From assembly GCA_049315825.1 (NCBI GenBank), contig JBMOJK010000001.1, positions 71,469 through 135,468 on the forward strand: DNA of 64,000 nt. The letters run 5' to 3'. Within the stretch, counting starts at the first letter, position 1. The number at the start of each line of letters is the position of its first letter. Origin of the DNA: JBMOJK01 sp049315825 (lineage in GTDB: Bacteria > Patescibacteriota > Gracilibacteria > BD1-5 > UBA2023). Shown here one piece after another: positions 19,853-29,942 of the stretch. The translations under genes were made by a program, and so were the position numbers. The notes beneath the pieces were generated by a model, which worked only from the letters and a program-made list of their open reading frames with translations, was not told where the DNA came from and searched no databases.

Positions 19853-22800
19853 TTACTTCTTCTCTTCGTAATCCTCTTTTGTGCTCTCGATGAGTTCTGA
19901 TGGAGACTTTCCTCCGTCCTTCCCACTGTTCTCAAGTGAGTCATTCGCACTTTTAATGATATCTGAAATGCTTTTGGATTCAGAAGTTTCTTGTACATGA
20001 GGGGAAGTCCTAGTTTTCGTTTTTATTTGGTTAAGAAGCTCTCCCACTCCAGGCATGTTAACTCATTCGTAGGCTTCACTACTGTGGTAAAAGTATGTAG
20101 CAATCCCTCCCCACAAAATTGCCTGTTGTATCTGACTCAATGGGCCTCGTACGATTCACTCTTCTTCTCTATAAACAGTTGCTGCTGTGACGCCCATGGC
20201 TGCAAGTATCACAACATTCAAACGTCTCCAGTCTGTCCAAGAGTCGGTCTGAGTTTTGTACGTCTTAGCATCTCGTCGATCAGCATAGAGCATTGACCGT
20301 AAGAAATTACCTATACTACGTTGGTCTTGTCGTCAAATGCTATAAGCCATATTGAGTGCTATGTCAGCAGGAGTACTGATGTCGTGCAATAGAACGGTTG
20401 CAATACCTTCTGTCTTCCGTCATGTCCATTGTACAACATCGGATGCTTTACCATACAATCCCTTTACAAGAGGGATTTTTCGAAACGCACGATCCGCAGG
20501 ACCAAACGCATACTTATTTCCACCATTCTTGAAAGCAAGATAGAGCGGCTCAAGAAGCTCAGTGATATGATATATCTGTCTTTCACCACTGAATATCTTT
20601 GCAAATTCACCCTTATTTTTATTGCGAGCCAACACATCTGCTTCTTGGTCAGGAGTAAGTGGAGTCTTCTTTCCGTCTTTATCCACTTTGTTCATCGATG
20701 CATCCTTACCTGTTTTGATCTCAACTTTGCCTTCAACTGGATCTTGTACTACTTCAGCTACTTCTGTTGGCTTCTGTTTTTCTTTGTCTGTCTTTTTCTT
20801 GCCAGTCGCTTCTTCATCAGCCACTGCTGTGTTCTTCTCACTTTTATTTACAGGAGCTTCTTCTGCAGATTTATTCGCAATTGGAGCTTCGTGTACTCCA
20901 TTTTCTGCGGCTGATACACCCGTCTTTCCAGCACGCTTTCTTTCTGCAGGAGAACGAACCTTGAATACATTGGAAGGATCAGTGTATGTAAGAAGTGCTA
21001 TATTTGTTCCTTCACCCGCCTTCTTTGCAAATCCAGTCATCATAAGCTCATCCACACTTACAAAGTTCGACTCAACTCTTCCGTTGCTTCTATCAATAAC
21101 ACGGTATCCATCCTTGGTTCTTTTTACTTGAATATTTGATGTAATATTCAAGTTTTCTCCAATCGTGAGGTTGGTCAATTTTGTCCGCATATCTGCCCCC
21201 TGCTCTGTAATCACCGGTTCAACCATGACGCCTGGTGTCGCCCTCTTCACACGGAACAACGGAACACCCCCAGCCTTCGTCATCGCAGTACGGAAGAATG
21301 CAGCCATCGCGATCGCCTGAAAAGCTTCCTGGAAGGTATAATCTTCCCCCTGCTTCCACGAAATACCATACGAAACTCCGAGTGATGCAAGTGCGTCTGC
21401 CGCAACATATGTTACAAGCAATGCTTTTTGCTTGTAGAGGGGTGTTGCAGGATCAAATTCAGTGACACCGAATCTCTTGGCAACAAATTCGAGCTTTAGA
21501 ATCTTATTGGCTGCCTCAAATGCCCCAGCGAACGCCATACTCTGCAGGAATGCATCCGTTGAATACCATTCACCAAAATCCTTTCCTCGCGCAACACCAC
21601 TCACTGCGCCGTGTCCGAGTTCAAATCCTGCACCTCCTCCAACAACGCGAGTCATAGCCTTCCCCGCTCCGTTGAGAGTAAGTTTGCCGGTTTCAGTAAC
21701 ACGCGTACCAATACGAGCCATCTCGCCGGCACGTACTGCCCACCTCGCTGCCGCAAGTCCATGAATTGCAGCCGTACCAAATCCTGCAGTCACCGCACCA
21801 GCACCAATTGCTACAACCTCAATAGCAATATCCCACTTAAGATCATTTCGGATATACATCGCTGTTTTATCCGAAATCTCTATCGTGTCAGTCCCATGAA
21901 TGCTACCAAAGGTATCTAGCTCAAAGTTTCCAGTACGTTCTTGTGGCTTATTTTTGAGATGCTGTGCAAGTGCTGTTGTACCTAGGAGCGTCATGAGTTT
22001 AGCATTTCGGCTCTCACGCTTGTATACCTCGCGCTCGTTCTCAGTTTTGATCACCTTCGCAAGTTCTGTATCGATCTTCGGATCCTTGTAAGCCTCATTG
22101 AGTTGCTTGATCGAAGATTTGAAACTTTTTACAAAGCCTGGAAGTCACTTCTCGTTATTATAAACGGTCGCAAGATACTGGAATACACCACCCGCATTTT
22201 TTGCACTCTGGACGATAGCCTTCGAAACCGCGTCATCACTTGCATTTGACCAGTTTCCATTCATCCACTGCGCAACAAATGCTTCAAGTTCCTTTGGTCC
22301 GACATTTTTCTTAAGAAGTTCTGCTGAGGCAATGCGATTCGAGAGCAATTCGGATCCGCCATCAAACCCCGCACCCGATACACCTAAGTTATACCAAGTT
22401 CATCGGATGTATTTATAAACTTTTGCATGACGTTCGGCATCGTTGTCAACAAAGTTGAACACATCTGCAAATTCCTTCGCAAGATCACCCTTTGCTGATG
22501 GCGCCCCCTGAATAAACAAAATAATCGCCCTTCGTGCCTGAGTTTCATTGGATATATCGAGCGTCTGGAGCATGGCCGCAAACTCTGAGAGTTTGTTTTC
22601 CCAGCTTTTTGAATTTGACCAATGAGCAATACGAGCATGATTGGCAGTTGCTTGAAGGAGAAGTTCTGCATCCGAAGCAAGCAAGGCAAGCTTTTTGGCA
22701 TTCTCGTTTATTGCCTCGATCTTCTTAGTGGTTACTCCATCAGGAAGAAGTGCTGGATTTATTTCTTGTCTTTCGCCTTTTGCACCGATAAACCACATTC

Positions 22801-23695
22801 GTCCTTCTTTGACGTACATACCCTGTACTTTTGAACCGTCTTTGAGTGTAAACCCAGCATGAGGAGTCAGCTTAGACTCATTCTGAGCTGAGACTGAGTT
22901 AGAATCGAATTTCTTTTCGATGCTTGATACAGCACTTGATACCGTCTGAGAAACAGCTGTTCCAGCAGCAACTGTTTTTGATTTAAGAACATCTATCGTA
23001 GACGCCTTGGTCTGTAGTTTTTGTTTGCTTATTCCAGTCTTTGCTTCCTCCTTCATTGTTTCTGCCACAGCCTCTTCAGCCTTTACCCCCGAGATCTTTT
23101 CGAGCGCGTTCATCGTGAGTGGACCAAAATACCCATCTGGATCTCACTTCTTCGAAACAGTTACCCCCGTACGACCACTGAGCATCTCGTTCTGCAATGC
23201 ATTCACACTCGCACTTGTAGCATTTTTCAATACTGCTTCGAGAAGTTCAAGAAGCTTCTGGGCGCGGTCGTCACCCGTCGCGAGATTCTCCTTAACAGCT
23301 TGAATGCGCACGTTAAAAGTTGGAAGCATGCGCTCCGTATATCCTTGTTTGATATTTTCAACCGACTTCTTTGCAGCCTCGCGAGTTGCATCGTCAATGT
23401 TAGGATTTTTTCCTTCTCGGATGCTACGATCCACGATCTGCTGAAGAGCCTTCTCGGCATCTGCAGTTTGCAGAACGATCCCACGCTTAAATGCACCATA
23501 TTCGGCCTCGAGGTCACGGACCTTCGTTTCATACGGATCAAAAATATCCTCCTTGTACTTTGTATACAAATTTGGCTGATTGACACGGATCGTATCGATG
23601 TATGTAAGGGTTTCTTCAATCTGTTCTTTCTTAGGATTGAAGCCAATATTGAGAGCTTTGAGCTGGTCGGCAACTTGTTTTTCTGAGATGACCAT
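19853..23695 (-). CDS. Giant protein of unknown function A (1280 residues), with a peptidoglycan-binding-like motif
   Basis: One frame from ATG 23695 to TAA 19853-19855 with about seven UGA-Gly codons. Near residue ~185 the stretch DPDGYFGPLTMNALEKI resembles the conserved end of the PG_binding_1 domain (DGxFGxxTxxAVxxFQ), but the rest of that domain is not evident. Residues ~580-760 contain Ala/Gly-rich hydrophobic stretches (VVAIGAGAVTAGFGTAAIHG) that may enter the membrane. Residues ~870-960 are a Lys/Glu/Thr-rich linker, and another hydrophobic stretch lies near the C-terminus (VVILAAMGVTAATVY). Possibly a large envelope protein; no enzymatic motif seen. Confidence 0.75.
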
Positions 23696-23789
23696 ATGAA
23701 TCGAGAAATGGGTAACTTTCTCAACCTTATCACTCTTTTAAAATAGGCGCAAATAATGCGCCTATCCTTCTTTGTCGGGAAATCAAGTC

Positions 23790-25199
23790 CTATCCAATCT
23801 TCTCGAGTCGAACGACTGTTTCGATGTGATGGGTGTGGGGGAACATATCCACCGGAACTACGTCGGTGAGTCGATATTTTCCGCTTCCAAGCAGAACTTC
23901 GAGGTCACGAGCGAGGGTGGATGGATTGCAGCTCACATAGATCATCTCGGATACTCCAAACTTGAGGAGATTGAGTGGAGCGCTTGGATGCATTCCATCT
24001 CGTGGTGGGTCGATCACGAGTGAATCTGCGGTTTTCCCTTCCATGAGATACGCATCGAGGAATTTCTCAACCGGAGCATTCACTGCTTCGAACTGAGTGA
24101 CTCCATTGCGCGCCGCATTCGCCACTGCATCGAGACTCGCATCAGCGACGATCTCGACTGAATGAACGCGCGTGAACATGTCCGCAAGCACGATCCCGAT
24201 CGTCCCAGTTCCTGCATAGAGATCAAGGAGTGTGCCACCCGGATGCTTCACGAGTGAACGAACGGTCGAGTAAAGCTTCTCAGCGCCAAGACTATTCGTC
24301 TGGAAGAAACTCTTCGCTCGGATCGTAAAGTTTTTCCCAAGCAGGCTATCTTCGATGGTTTCCTTTCCAGCGAGCAATATCTGTTCACCGGTTACGATAT
24401 CTGCACGACCTGTATTGCGAAGGAGGATATTTGAGACGATAGCAGGGTGCTCTGCGACGCGTTTCCAGACTTTCTCGAACGCTGCCTTTCCAGCATCGTC
24501 AAAATGCTCATCGTTGGTATTGAGACTCCAGATGAGCATGATCTCACCAGTTTTTTTCGACTCACGAAGCACGAGATGACGATAGAATCCTCGCGCACTT
24601 TTTGGATCGTACGTTGGAAGCCCACTCGCTCGAGTGAGCTCATTTACGAGTGTGAAAATCTCATTCACCGTATCGCTCGCAAGTACACAGTATGTGCAGT
24701 CGATGATACGATCGAATTCTCCTTGTTTGTGGAATCCGAAGCGAAATTCATCGTGTACTCCTTCGCGTCCAGAGATGTATTTCCCGAAAGAAAACTCGAC
24801 CTTATTGCGGTATCCGTAGATCTCTGGAGACGCTACGATTGGATGAAATACTGGTGCGTTTTCACCCCAGTATCTGCGAGTAGATTCCATGCATTCGACA
24901 ACCTGCTGAGTTTTGATCTTCAGTTGATCTTCGTAGCCGATAGGAAGCCATTTACATCCTCCATATACTTGGTAGTGACCTGGGAGCTCGACTTCGAGCG
25001 GAGATGGTTTTACGGTGTCGAGAAGCTGAGCTTCGAGATGATTGCTGCGAGACTTGAGGACGCGGAGATTGACCACGGATCCGGGGATGACACCACCTGC
25101 GATCATGATCGCCTTGCCTTCGGCAGTATGCGAAAGACCCTTTCCTGAGAAGATGAGTTTTTCGACGAGAATATTTTCGAGAATATCGTTCTTTTTCAT
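23790..25199 (-). CDS. RNA (uracil-5-)-methyltransferase, RumA/TrmA family
   Basis: SAM-dependent enzyme forming 5-methyluridine in rRNA or tRNA. 469 residues: an N-terminal TRAM-like RNA-binding domain (~1-65), a central domain, then the methyltransferase fold with SAM loop LLDLYAGTGTIGIVLA, IDPPRDGMHP, the catalytic Cys in VSCNPSTLARDL and a C-terminal HTHHIETVVRLEK. The four iron-sulfur cysteines of E. coli RlmD are not clearly all present, so the target (U747, U1939 or tRNA U54) is not settled. No UGA codons. Confidence 0.9.
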   Translation of the reverse strand: MKKNDILENILVEKLIFSGKGLSHTAEGKAIMIAGGVIPGSVVNLRVLKSRSNHLEAQLLDTVKPSPLEVELPGHYQVYGGCKWLPIGYEDQLKIKTQQVVECMESTRRYWGENAPVFHPIVASPEIYGYRNKVEFSFGKYISGREGVHDEFRFGFHKQGEFDRIIDCTYCVLASDTVNEIFTLVNELTRASGLPTYDPKSARGFYRHLVLRESKKTGEIMLIWSLNTNDEHFDDAGKAAFEKVWKRVAEHPAIVSNILLRNTGRADIVTGEQILLAGKETIEDSLLGKNFTIRAKSFFQTNSLGAEKLYSTVRSLVKHPGGTLLDLYAGTGTIGIVLADMFTRVHSVEIVADASLDAVANAARNGVTQFEAVNAPVEKFLDAYLMEGKTADSLVIDPPRDGMHPSAPLNLLKFGVSEMIYVSCNPSTLARDLEVLLGSGKYRLTDVVPVDMFPHTHHIETVVRLEKIG

Positions 25200-25251
25200 G
25201 GCGGGAAGTGTAGGGGATTTTTGGTTTTTGTCATGTTGGATTTAGAAGCAA

Positions 25252-25283
25252 AAAAAGACCTTCCAATCTGGAAGGTCTTTTTG
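25252..25283. terminator. Terminator between the methyltransferase promoter side and the 180-residue gene
   Basis: AAAGACCTTCC-aatct-GGAAGGTCTTTTT. On the minus strand it follows the gene ending at 25291 and has a long T tract. Confidence 0.8.
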
Positions 25284-25290
25284 AGAATGT

Positions 25291-25833
25291 TTAGAACTCC
25301 ATTCCTTTGCTTGAGAGCTCATAGCGCGTCCCCTCGGATACGAGTGTGGTAGAAGCAATATTGAGTGGGCTCTTTGCTGCACTCTTACGAGAGAATGCCA
25401 TCTGGAAGAGATCAGTATTGGCAGTAATATTTGCAGGGGTCTTGAATCGTACGATCACAAGAGCTACACCATCGATATTTGAAACCTTGGTAAGTTCTAT
25501 GTTCTTGTCGACATCATTATCGATCGTGAGAGACTTAAGTGCAACCGGATCGAAGAGGACAGTTGCCTGGATCTCACTCACGTTCGTTGCAGCATGCATC
25601 ATGCGAAGCTTGACCATGTCGGTTCCATTTCCTGAAGAAACAAGTACGAGGTCTGGAGAAGCAGCTTCTTTCTTGCCACCTGCATATTCGATCGCAGATG
25701 CCTGAAGCTTTACGCCCGCATCAGTCGTCATAAGAAATGCATTGACCCCAACGGCAAATGCGAATGCACAAAGCCCGATGGCAACGTGTTTTTTGAGATT
25801 TTGTTTGCGGAACTCTGTGAAAAGATCTTTCAT
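25291..25833 (-). CDS. Membrane-anchored exported protein, possibly cohesin-like
   Basis: 180 residues, unknown. An N-terminal positive stretch and single hydrophobic helix (~residues 17-36) place the rest outside the membrane. The exported part (VKLRMMHAATNVSEIQATVLFDPVALKSLTID and following) has the alternating beta pattern of cohesin-type or carbohydrate-binding folds; this is a fold-level impression only. No UGA codons. Divergent from rnhB, 20 bases apart. Confidence 0.65.
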   Translation of the reverse strand: MKDLFTEFRKQNLKKHVAIGLCAFAFAVGVNAFLMTTDAGVKLQASAIEYAGGKKEAASPDLVLVSSGNGTDMVKLRMMHAATNVSEIQATVLFDPVALKSLTIDNDVDKNIELTKVSNIDGVALVIVRFKTPANITANTDLFQMAFSRKSAAKSPLNIASTTLVSEGTRYELSSKGMEF

Positions 25834-25853
25834 GTTGGAAAATATTTACTACC

Positions 25854-26537
25854 ATGATCTTATCGTATCATTCCATGCAGGTCAAACAAAAAGTACTTTC
25901 GATCATCTGAGTCGACGAAGCAGGACGAGGTTCATGGGCTGGACCAGTTTTTGCTTGAGCCTTTGTTGTGCTCGATCCGAAGGCAACTCGGACCAGCTGG
26001 TGGAAGTCACTCGCCGACTCCAAAATCCTCACCGCGAAAAAACGCGAGGAGCTTTTTATCTCGCTCCATCAGGCACAAAAAGACTGACTCGTGGATTTTG
26101 GTATCTGACAGGCAAGTTCCCAGGAGATCGATACCCTCGGGATCAAGGAGGCAAACCGAACAGCGATGCTCCGCGCGATCCAGGAACTCATTTCACGAGA
26201 TGTTGGAAATGTAACTATGCTCAGTATTGATGGAAATGACAAGTATAAATTCCCCGAGCTCACACAAGAATTTGTGATTGAATTCATTATTAAATGAGAT
26301 TCAAAAGTAAAATCCATTTCTGCAGCGTCCATCCTTGCAAAAGTTGCCCGCGATCATGCGATGATCGAGCTTGCTAAAATACATCCCGATTATGGATTTG
26401 AACTCCACAAATGATACGGGACAAAATTTCATCACACAAAACTCACACTCTTTTGACCCACTCGGGATCATCGAGCCTCGTATGCACCCATAAAAAACTT
26501 GCTTTCGACCCCGAAAGACCTATATTTTTGAGGATAA
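25854..26537 (+). CDS. rnhB: Ribonuclease HII
   Basis: Cleaves the RNA strand of RNA-DNA hybrids and misincorporated ribonucleotides. 227 residues from the first ATG (220 from the ATG at 25875). Reading about eight UGA codons as Gly restores the family motifs: I-G-VDEAGRGSWAGPVFA-G-AFVV with the catalytic Asp-Glu, LADSKIL, MLSIDGND, and SKVKSISAASILAKVARDHAM, ending in GFELHKGYGTKFH. Gly in GVDEAGRG and HKGYG is UGA-coded. The standard code would leave no gene here. It ends 11 bases before the next start codon, so the two may be co-transcribed. Confidence 0.93.
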
Positions 26538-26548
26538 AAACCTTTGAC

Positions 26549-27586
26549 ATGAAAAAAATCCTTCTCTGTGTCTCAATTCTTGCAGTAGGAATGAGCACTT
26601 CTCCACTCTTTGCTGCAACTGGAAATCTCTCCGACAACCAAGGTGCAGTTCTTCAGTCACTTACCTCACTTGTGAGCTCATACGAATCCCGTATTACTGC
26701 TCTCGAGGATGAGATGAATCGACTCCGCATCGAGAATGAGTCACTTCGAGCCCGTCTCGGAACTGGAGTGGTAGTTACAAAACCTGTTTCTACTAGCCCA
26801 CTCGTTGAAGCACCAAAAACTCCTCAGGAAAAGAAATACAACGCTGTGATGTCGAACATGAGTGCTGATCTCGCCAAGATCCTCTCAACCAATAATATTA
26901 CTGCTACTGGATCTATCGGTCTCTTTGAATTCATCGAACCAGATGCATTCTTCATCTCGATCGACGACGGACTCAATCCTGCCGGAGTTACTGCATTCAA
27001 GACAAAGGTGCTTTTCAAATACGATGTGAATTTCAACCTCAGTGTTATAGGCGTCTTCAACCTCGACTATGCAACCCAGCGATACGTCACAGTTCACGGA
27101 AGCAATCCATATGTTACGGGTACACGAGTTCGTATCAAGAATCCAACCTACAAAGGAAAGCTTCTCGAAGAAACAGCTGCTACAACCAATACGGGTTCAA
27201 CAGTAGCTCCAGTCAAACCAACGACTGGCACCACAACTCCACCTGTCATTACACCAACCACTGGGACTGGAAGCACCAACAACGTTACACTTGCAGATGT
27301 TCGTACTGCCTATGAGAAGAATAAGATCGCAGGTCTCGTTCAGCTCGCAACCAGTTACCTCGAAAAAGATCCAAAGAACGTAGAAGCCCTCACGATCCGT
27401 GCACGCGCCTACTACTTCTACTCGAAGTTCGACGAAGCCATCACCGATATCACACTCATCTACTCAATCCAAAAGGACAAGACAGACTGTGGGATCATCA
27501 ACGATGGAGCACGTATCGAGAAGGCTCTCAAGGGAACTCGTGGAAGCGTCTTCACGAACCTCAAGGCTACGATGTGTAAGAAATAA
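26549..27586 (+). CDS. Exported coiled-coil/TPR-like protein
   Basis: 345 residues. A clear signal peptide (MKKILLCVSILAVGM, cleavage near FAA-TG) leads to a coiled coil (~residues 25-75, ESRITALEDEMNRLRIENESL region), a middle beta-rich domain (~95-205), a Thr/Pro-rich linker (~210-245), and a C-terminal pair of TPR-like helices (LVQLATSYLEKDPKNVEALT, then ARAYYFYSKFDEAITDITL). The start was set by the signal peptide; a longer in-frame ATG at 26411 lies within rnhB. Likely a periplasmic or surface scaffold protein. Confidence 0.75.
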   Translation: MKKILLCVSILAVGMSTSPLFAATGNLSDNQGAVLQSLTSLVSSYESRITALEDEMNRLRIENESLRARLGTGVVVTKPVSTSPLVEAPKTPQEKKYNAVMSNMSADLAKILSTNNITATGSIGLFEFIEPDAFFISIDDGLNPAGVTAFKTKVLFKYDVNFNLSVIGVFNLDYATQRYVTVHGSNPYVTGTRVRIKNPTYKGKLLEETAATTNTGSTVAPVKPTTGTTTPPVITPTTGTGSTNNVTLADVRTAYEKNKIAGLVQLATSYLEKDPKNVEALTIRARAYYFYSKFDEAITDITLIYSIQKDKTDCGIINDGARIEKALKGTRGSVFTNLKATMCKK

Positions 27587-27603
27587 TTATTCCTCGTAAA
27601 CAT

Positions 27604-27630
27604 AAATCCCTGTCCTAGGACAGGGATTTA
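27604..27630. terminator. Bidirectional terminator with the sensor kinase stop codon in its loop
   Basis: AAATCCCTGTCC-ta-GGACAGGGATTT. The TAG of the minus-strand histidine kinase lies in the apex, so its last codons form one arm. Confidence 0.85.
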
Positions 27631-28877
27631 TTATTTTCAATAGTGATAGTCGTTCCCCGGTGAAGTTCACTCTGAATACTGAGTCAAAATCCGTGTGCCT
27701 CTACGATCTTTTGGGCGATCGAAAGTCCGAGTCCATGACCTGTTCCATGTGCACGTGCATGATCTACTTTGTAAAATCGATCGAAGATATACGGTAGATG
27801 TTCCGGTGATATCCCGTATCCATGGTCCTCGATGGTGATTTGATGATCGGTGATACGAACCATCACCTGTGAACTCAGCTCGCTATATCTCAGTGCATTG
27901 CCGATCAGATTGAATAGCACAGTGCCGAAGAGTTCAGGATCTACTAACCACGAATGATGAGATGAATCTCATATATCAATACGGTTCATCTCGTTGGGGA
28001 AAAGTGATTCTACGAGTTGTGGTATGTTGATCGACTCAGCAGGAAGTATGGGATTTTCGAGTCGAGCAAAGAGGAGGAGCTTATCTACGAGGTCTCAAAG
28101 TGCAGTAGTTTCATCCCATACACGATCGATCGCTTGCTGATAGGTATTATTGCGCTTTGCAAGTTCGAGCGTACTTCTGAGTTCAAAGAGTCGATTCTTG
28201 AATTCATGAGCAAGATCATCGGAAAATTGTTCAAGTCGTCCAGTATCTCGAATAATACGAGCGAACATACCATCCAGCGAATTCGCCAAAAGAATAATCT
28301 CATCCTTCGGATCTCACTGCATACCAATGCGAGCCTGTTCTAGAGACTGATGACCATCGAATATTTCAGCCTTCTTGGCAAGAGTTCGAATCGGTCGAAA
28401 TACATACCAAGTGAATAAAAATGCGAGCAAAGATACGAAGATGAGTGCGATGACTGAGAGGATTCGTGCACGATCAACGAGCTCAAATTTCGTACCAACC
28501 ACATCTGTCACATCATCTGCGACTACCACCAAACTTCCATCTTTGCTCAAGTCTGGAAGGATGGTGTAATACCGATCTCCTACTTTACGGATATCACCCG
28601 CAGCGATGTTTCGTATATCAGTCAGCTCACTGAAAATCCCAGATTGGAATTCTACACTTCAATCTGGCAGAGCAATATAGGCATCTTTGTATTTTTGCTT
28701 TGCCTCTTGTTTAGTCACCATGGCATACATGTCGGACTTCATGATAGACATTTTCTTCTCTTGCCAATCCTGCTCGGTGATAGAAAAAATAGCATAGTTA
28801 AATACCCCGAGAACTCACATCACGAGTATCACGAACAGGAGGAAAATTTTCGTACGCGCTTTAAGCATCAATGACAT
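27615..28877 (-). CDS. Two-component sensor histidine kinase
   Basis: 420 residues with about seven UGA-Gly codons. Membrane helix near residues 8-28, an extracytoplasmic sensor region, a second helix (~140-160, LSVIALIFVSLLAFLFTWYV), a HAMP-like linker (FRPIRTLAKKAE), the phospho-acceptor His in DDLAHEFKNRL, an N-box (LFNLIGNALRYS) and glycine-rich ATP boxes (IEDHGYGIS; GTGHGLGLSIAQKIVEAHG). The ATG overlaps the response regulator gene by 17 bases, so the pair is translationally linked. The stimulus is unknown. Confidence 0.92.
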
Positions 28878-29535
28878 ATCAAACAAGTTTTATAGTACGA
28901 ATGAGTGTTGGACCGAGTTTTTTGCGTAAATATGAGATGTGCACATTGATCGTATCCGACTCAAACGAAAAATCCGATCCATAATCGCCCCAGATTTCCT
29001 CAAATATTCTATCTCGGGTCATGGTAATTCAGCGGTTTGTAACCAGGAGTACGAGAAGACTGTATTCTTTTGGGGATAAAAGTATCTCTGTATCTCATCG
29101 AAACACCCGATGTGCGACTGTATCTATTCTTACATCTCAGACAATTTTTTCTGAGGACGTCGGAGTTACCTGCGTTCAGGCACGACGTAAAATATTCTCA
29201 ATCCGAAGTTTGAGCTCCTGAAGATCAAACGGTTTTACTAGATAATCATCCGCTCCGAGCGAAAGTCCCTCGATGCGGTCTACTGACTTTCCAAGTGCCG
29301 TGAGAAACAGGAAAGGGATATTGATTCACTTTGCCTGAAGAAGTCGAACAAGACTTATCCCGTCGATCTTTGGCATCATCCGATCCAACACAAGAAAATC
29401 AAACGACTCCTTTGTGATCGCTTCGAATGCAGCTTCGCCATCTAGTACAACGGTCACCTGAAATCCATCGCACCGTAAATACTCTGCAATATTTTGAGCA
29501 ATGATCGGATTATCTTCTGCAATGAGTAGACGCAT
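28861..29535 (-). CDS. Two-component response regulator, OmpR family
   Basis: 224 residues. Receiver domain with AEDN acidic pocket, phospho-acceptor Asp in FLVLDRMMPKIDG (~residue 51), conserved Thr (FLTALGKS) and Lys (VKPF). C-terminal winged helix with LSPKEYSLLVLL and DTINVHISYLRKKLG, then TIKLV-G-YVID with UGA-coded Gly in the usual RGxGY position. About six UGA-Gly codons; the receiver alone would be seen under the standard code. First gene of the pair with the kinase at 27615-28877. Confidence 0.93.
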
Positions 29536-29660
29536 GGGTTAATTATAACAAAAAATCATGAAACACATTTTCGATATCTACATTAAGACGAGATTAATGT
29601 TTTGATTTATTATTCGTGTATAATTCAACACTTTTAGTTCAATATTTTCATCCGATTTTC

Positions 29661-29897
29661 ATGAAATCTCTTATCACAGCTCTTGCGATCAGCACTCTCT
29701 TGATTGGTTCATCCGTTTCGGCCGCAACCCCCTCGAAAACTACCCCGGCACCAGAAGTAGATCTCAGTGCTTTTGAGACCCTCTTCAACAATGCCATGAA
29801 GAACCCGAGTACCGTAAAGCCTGCAAAAAAGGCGACCAAAAAGGTTATCAAACCCGTGATTAAGAAGAAAATTATCCTCAAAAGGAAAACAAGTTAA
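29661..29897 (+). CDS. Small exported Lys-rich protein
   Basis: 78 residues, unknown. Signal peptide (MKSLITALAISTLLIGSSVSA) followed by a short acidic segment and a strongly basic tail with Lys repeats (KKATKKVIKPVIKKKIILK). The mature chain of about 55 residues could bind acidic wall polymers or nucleic acid. A TATAAT lies at about 29618; a strong terminator follows. Divergent from the two-component system. Confidence 0.65.
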   Translation: MKSLITALAISTLLIGSSVSAATPSKTTPAPEVDLSAFETLFNNAMKNPSTVKPAKKATKKVIKPVIKKKIILKRKTS

Positions 29898-29899
29898 TA

Positions 29900-29937
29900 A
29901 AAAACCTCCGAAGCTCAAAGCTTCGGAGGTTTTTTAT
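29900..29937. terminator. Bidirectional terminator between the Lys-rich gene and groEL
   Basis: Stem AAAACCTCCGAAGCT and its complement, loop CAA, T6 tract on the plus strand and A4 start; also placed to end groEL on the minus strand. Confidence 0.85.
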
Positions 29938-29942
29938 TGTAT

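Noticed and set aside
24447..25148. Open frame of 233 residues on the plus strand
   Set aside because: Antisense to the RumA-type methyltransferase, whose motifs are complete.
26411..26548. Upstream start for the TPR-like exported protein
   Set aside because: It would overlap the end of rnhB and bury the signal peptide that begins at 26549.
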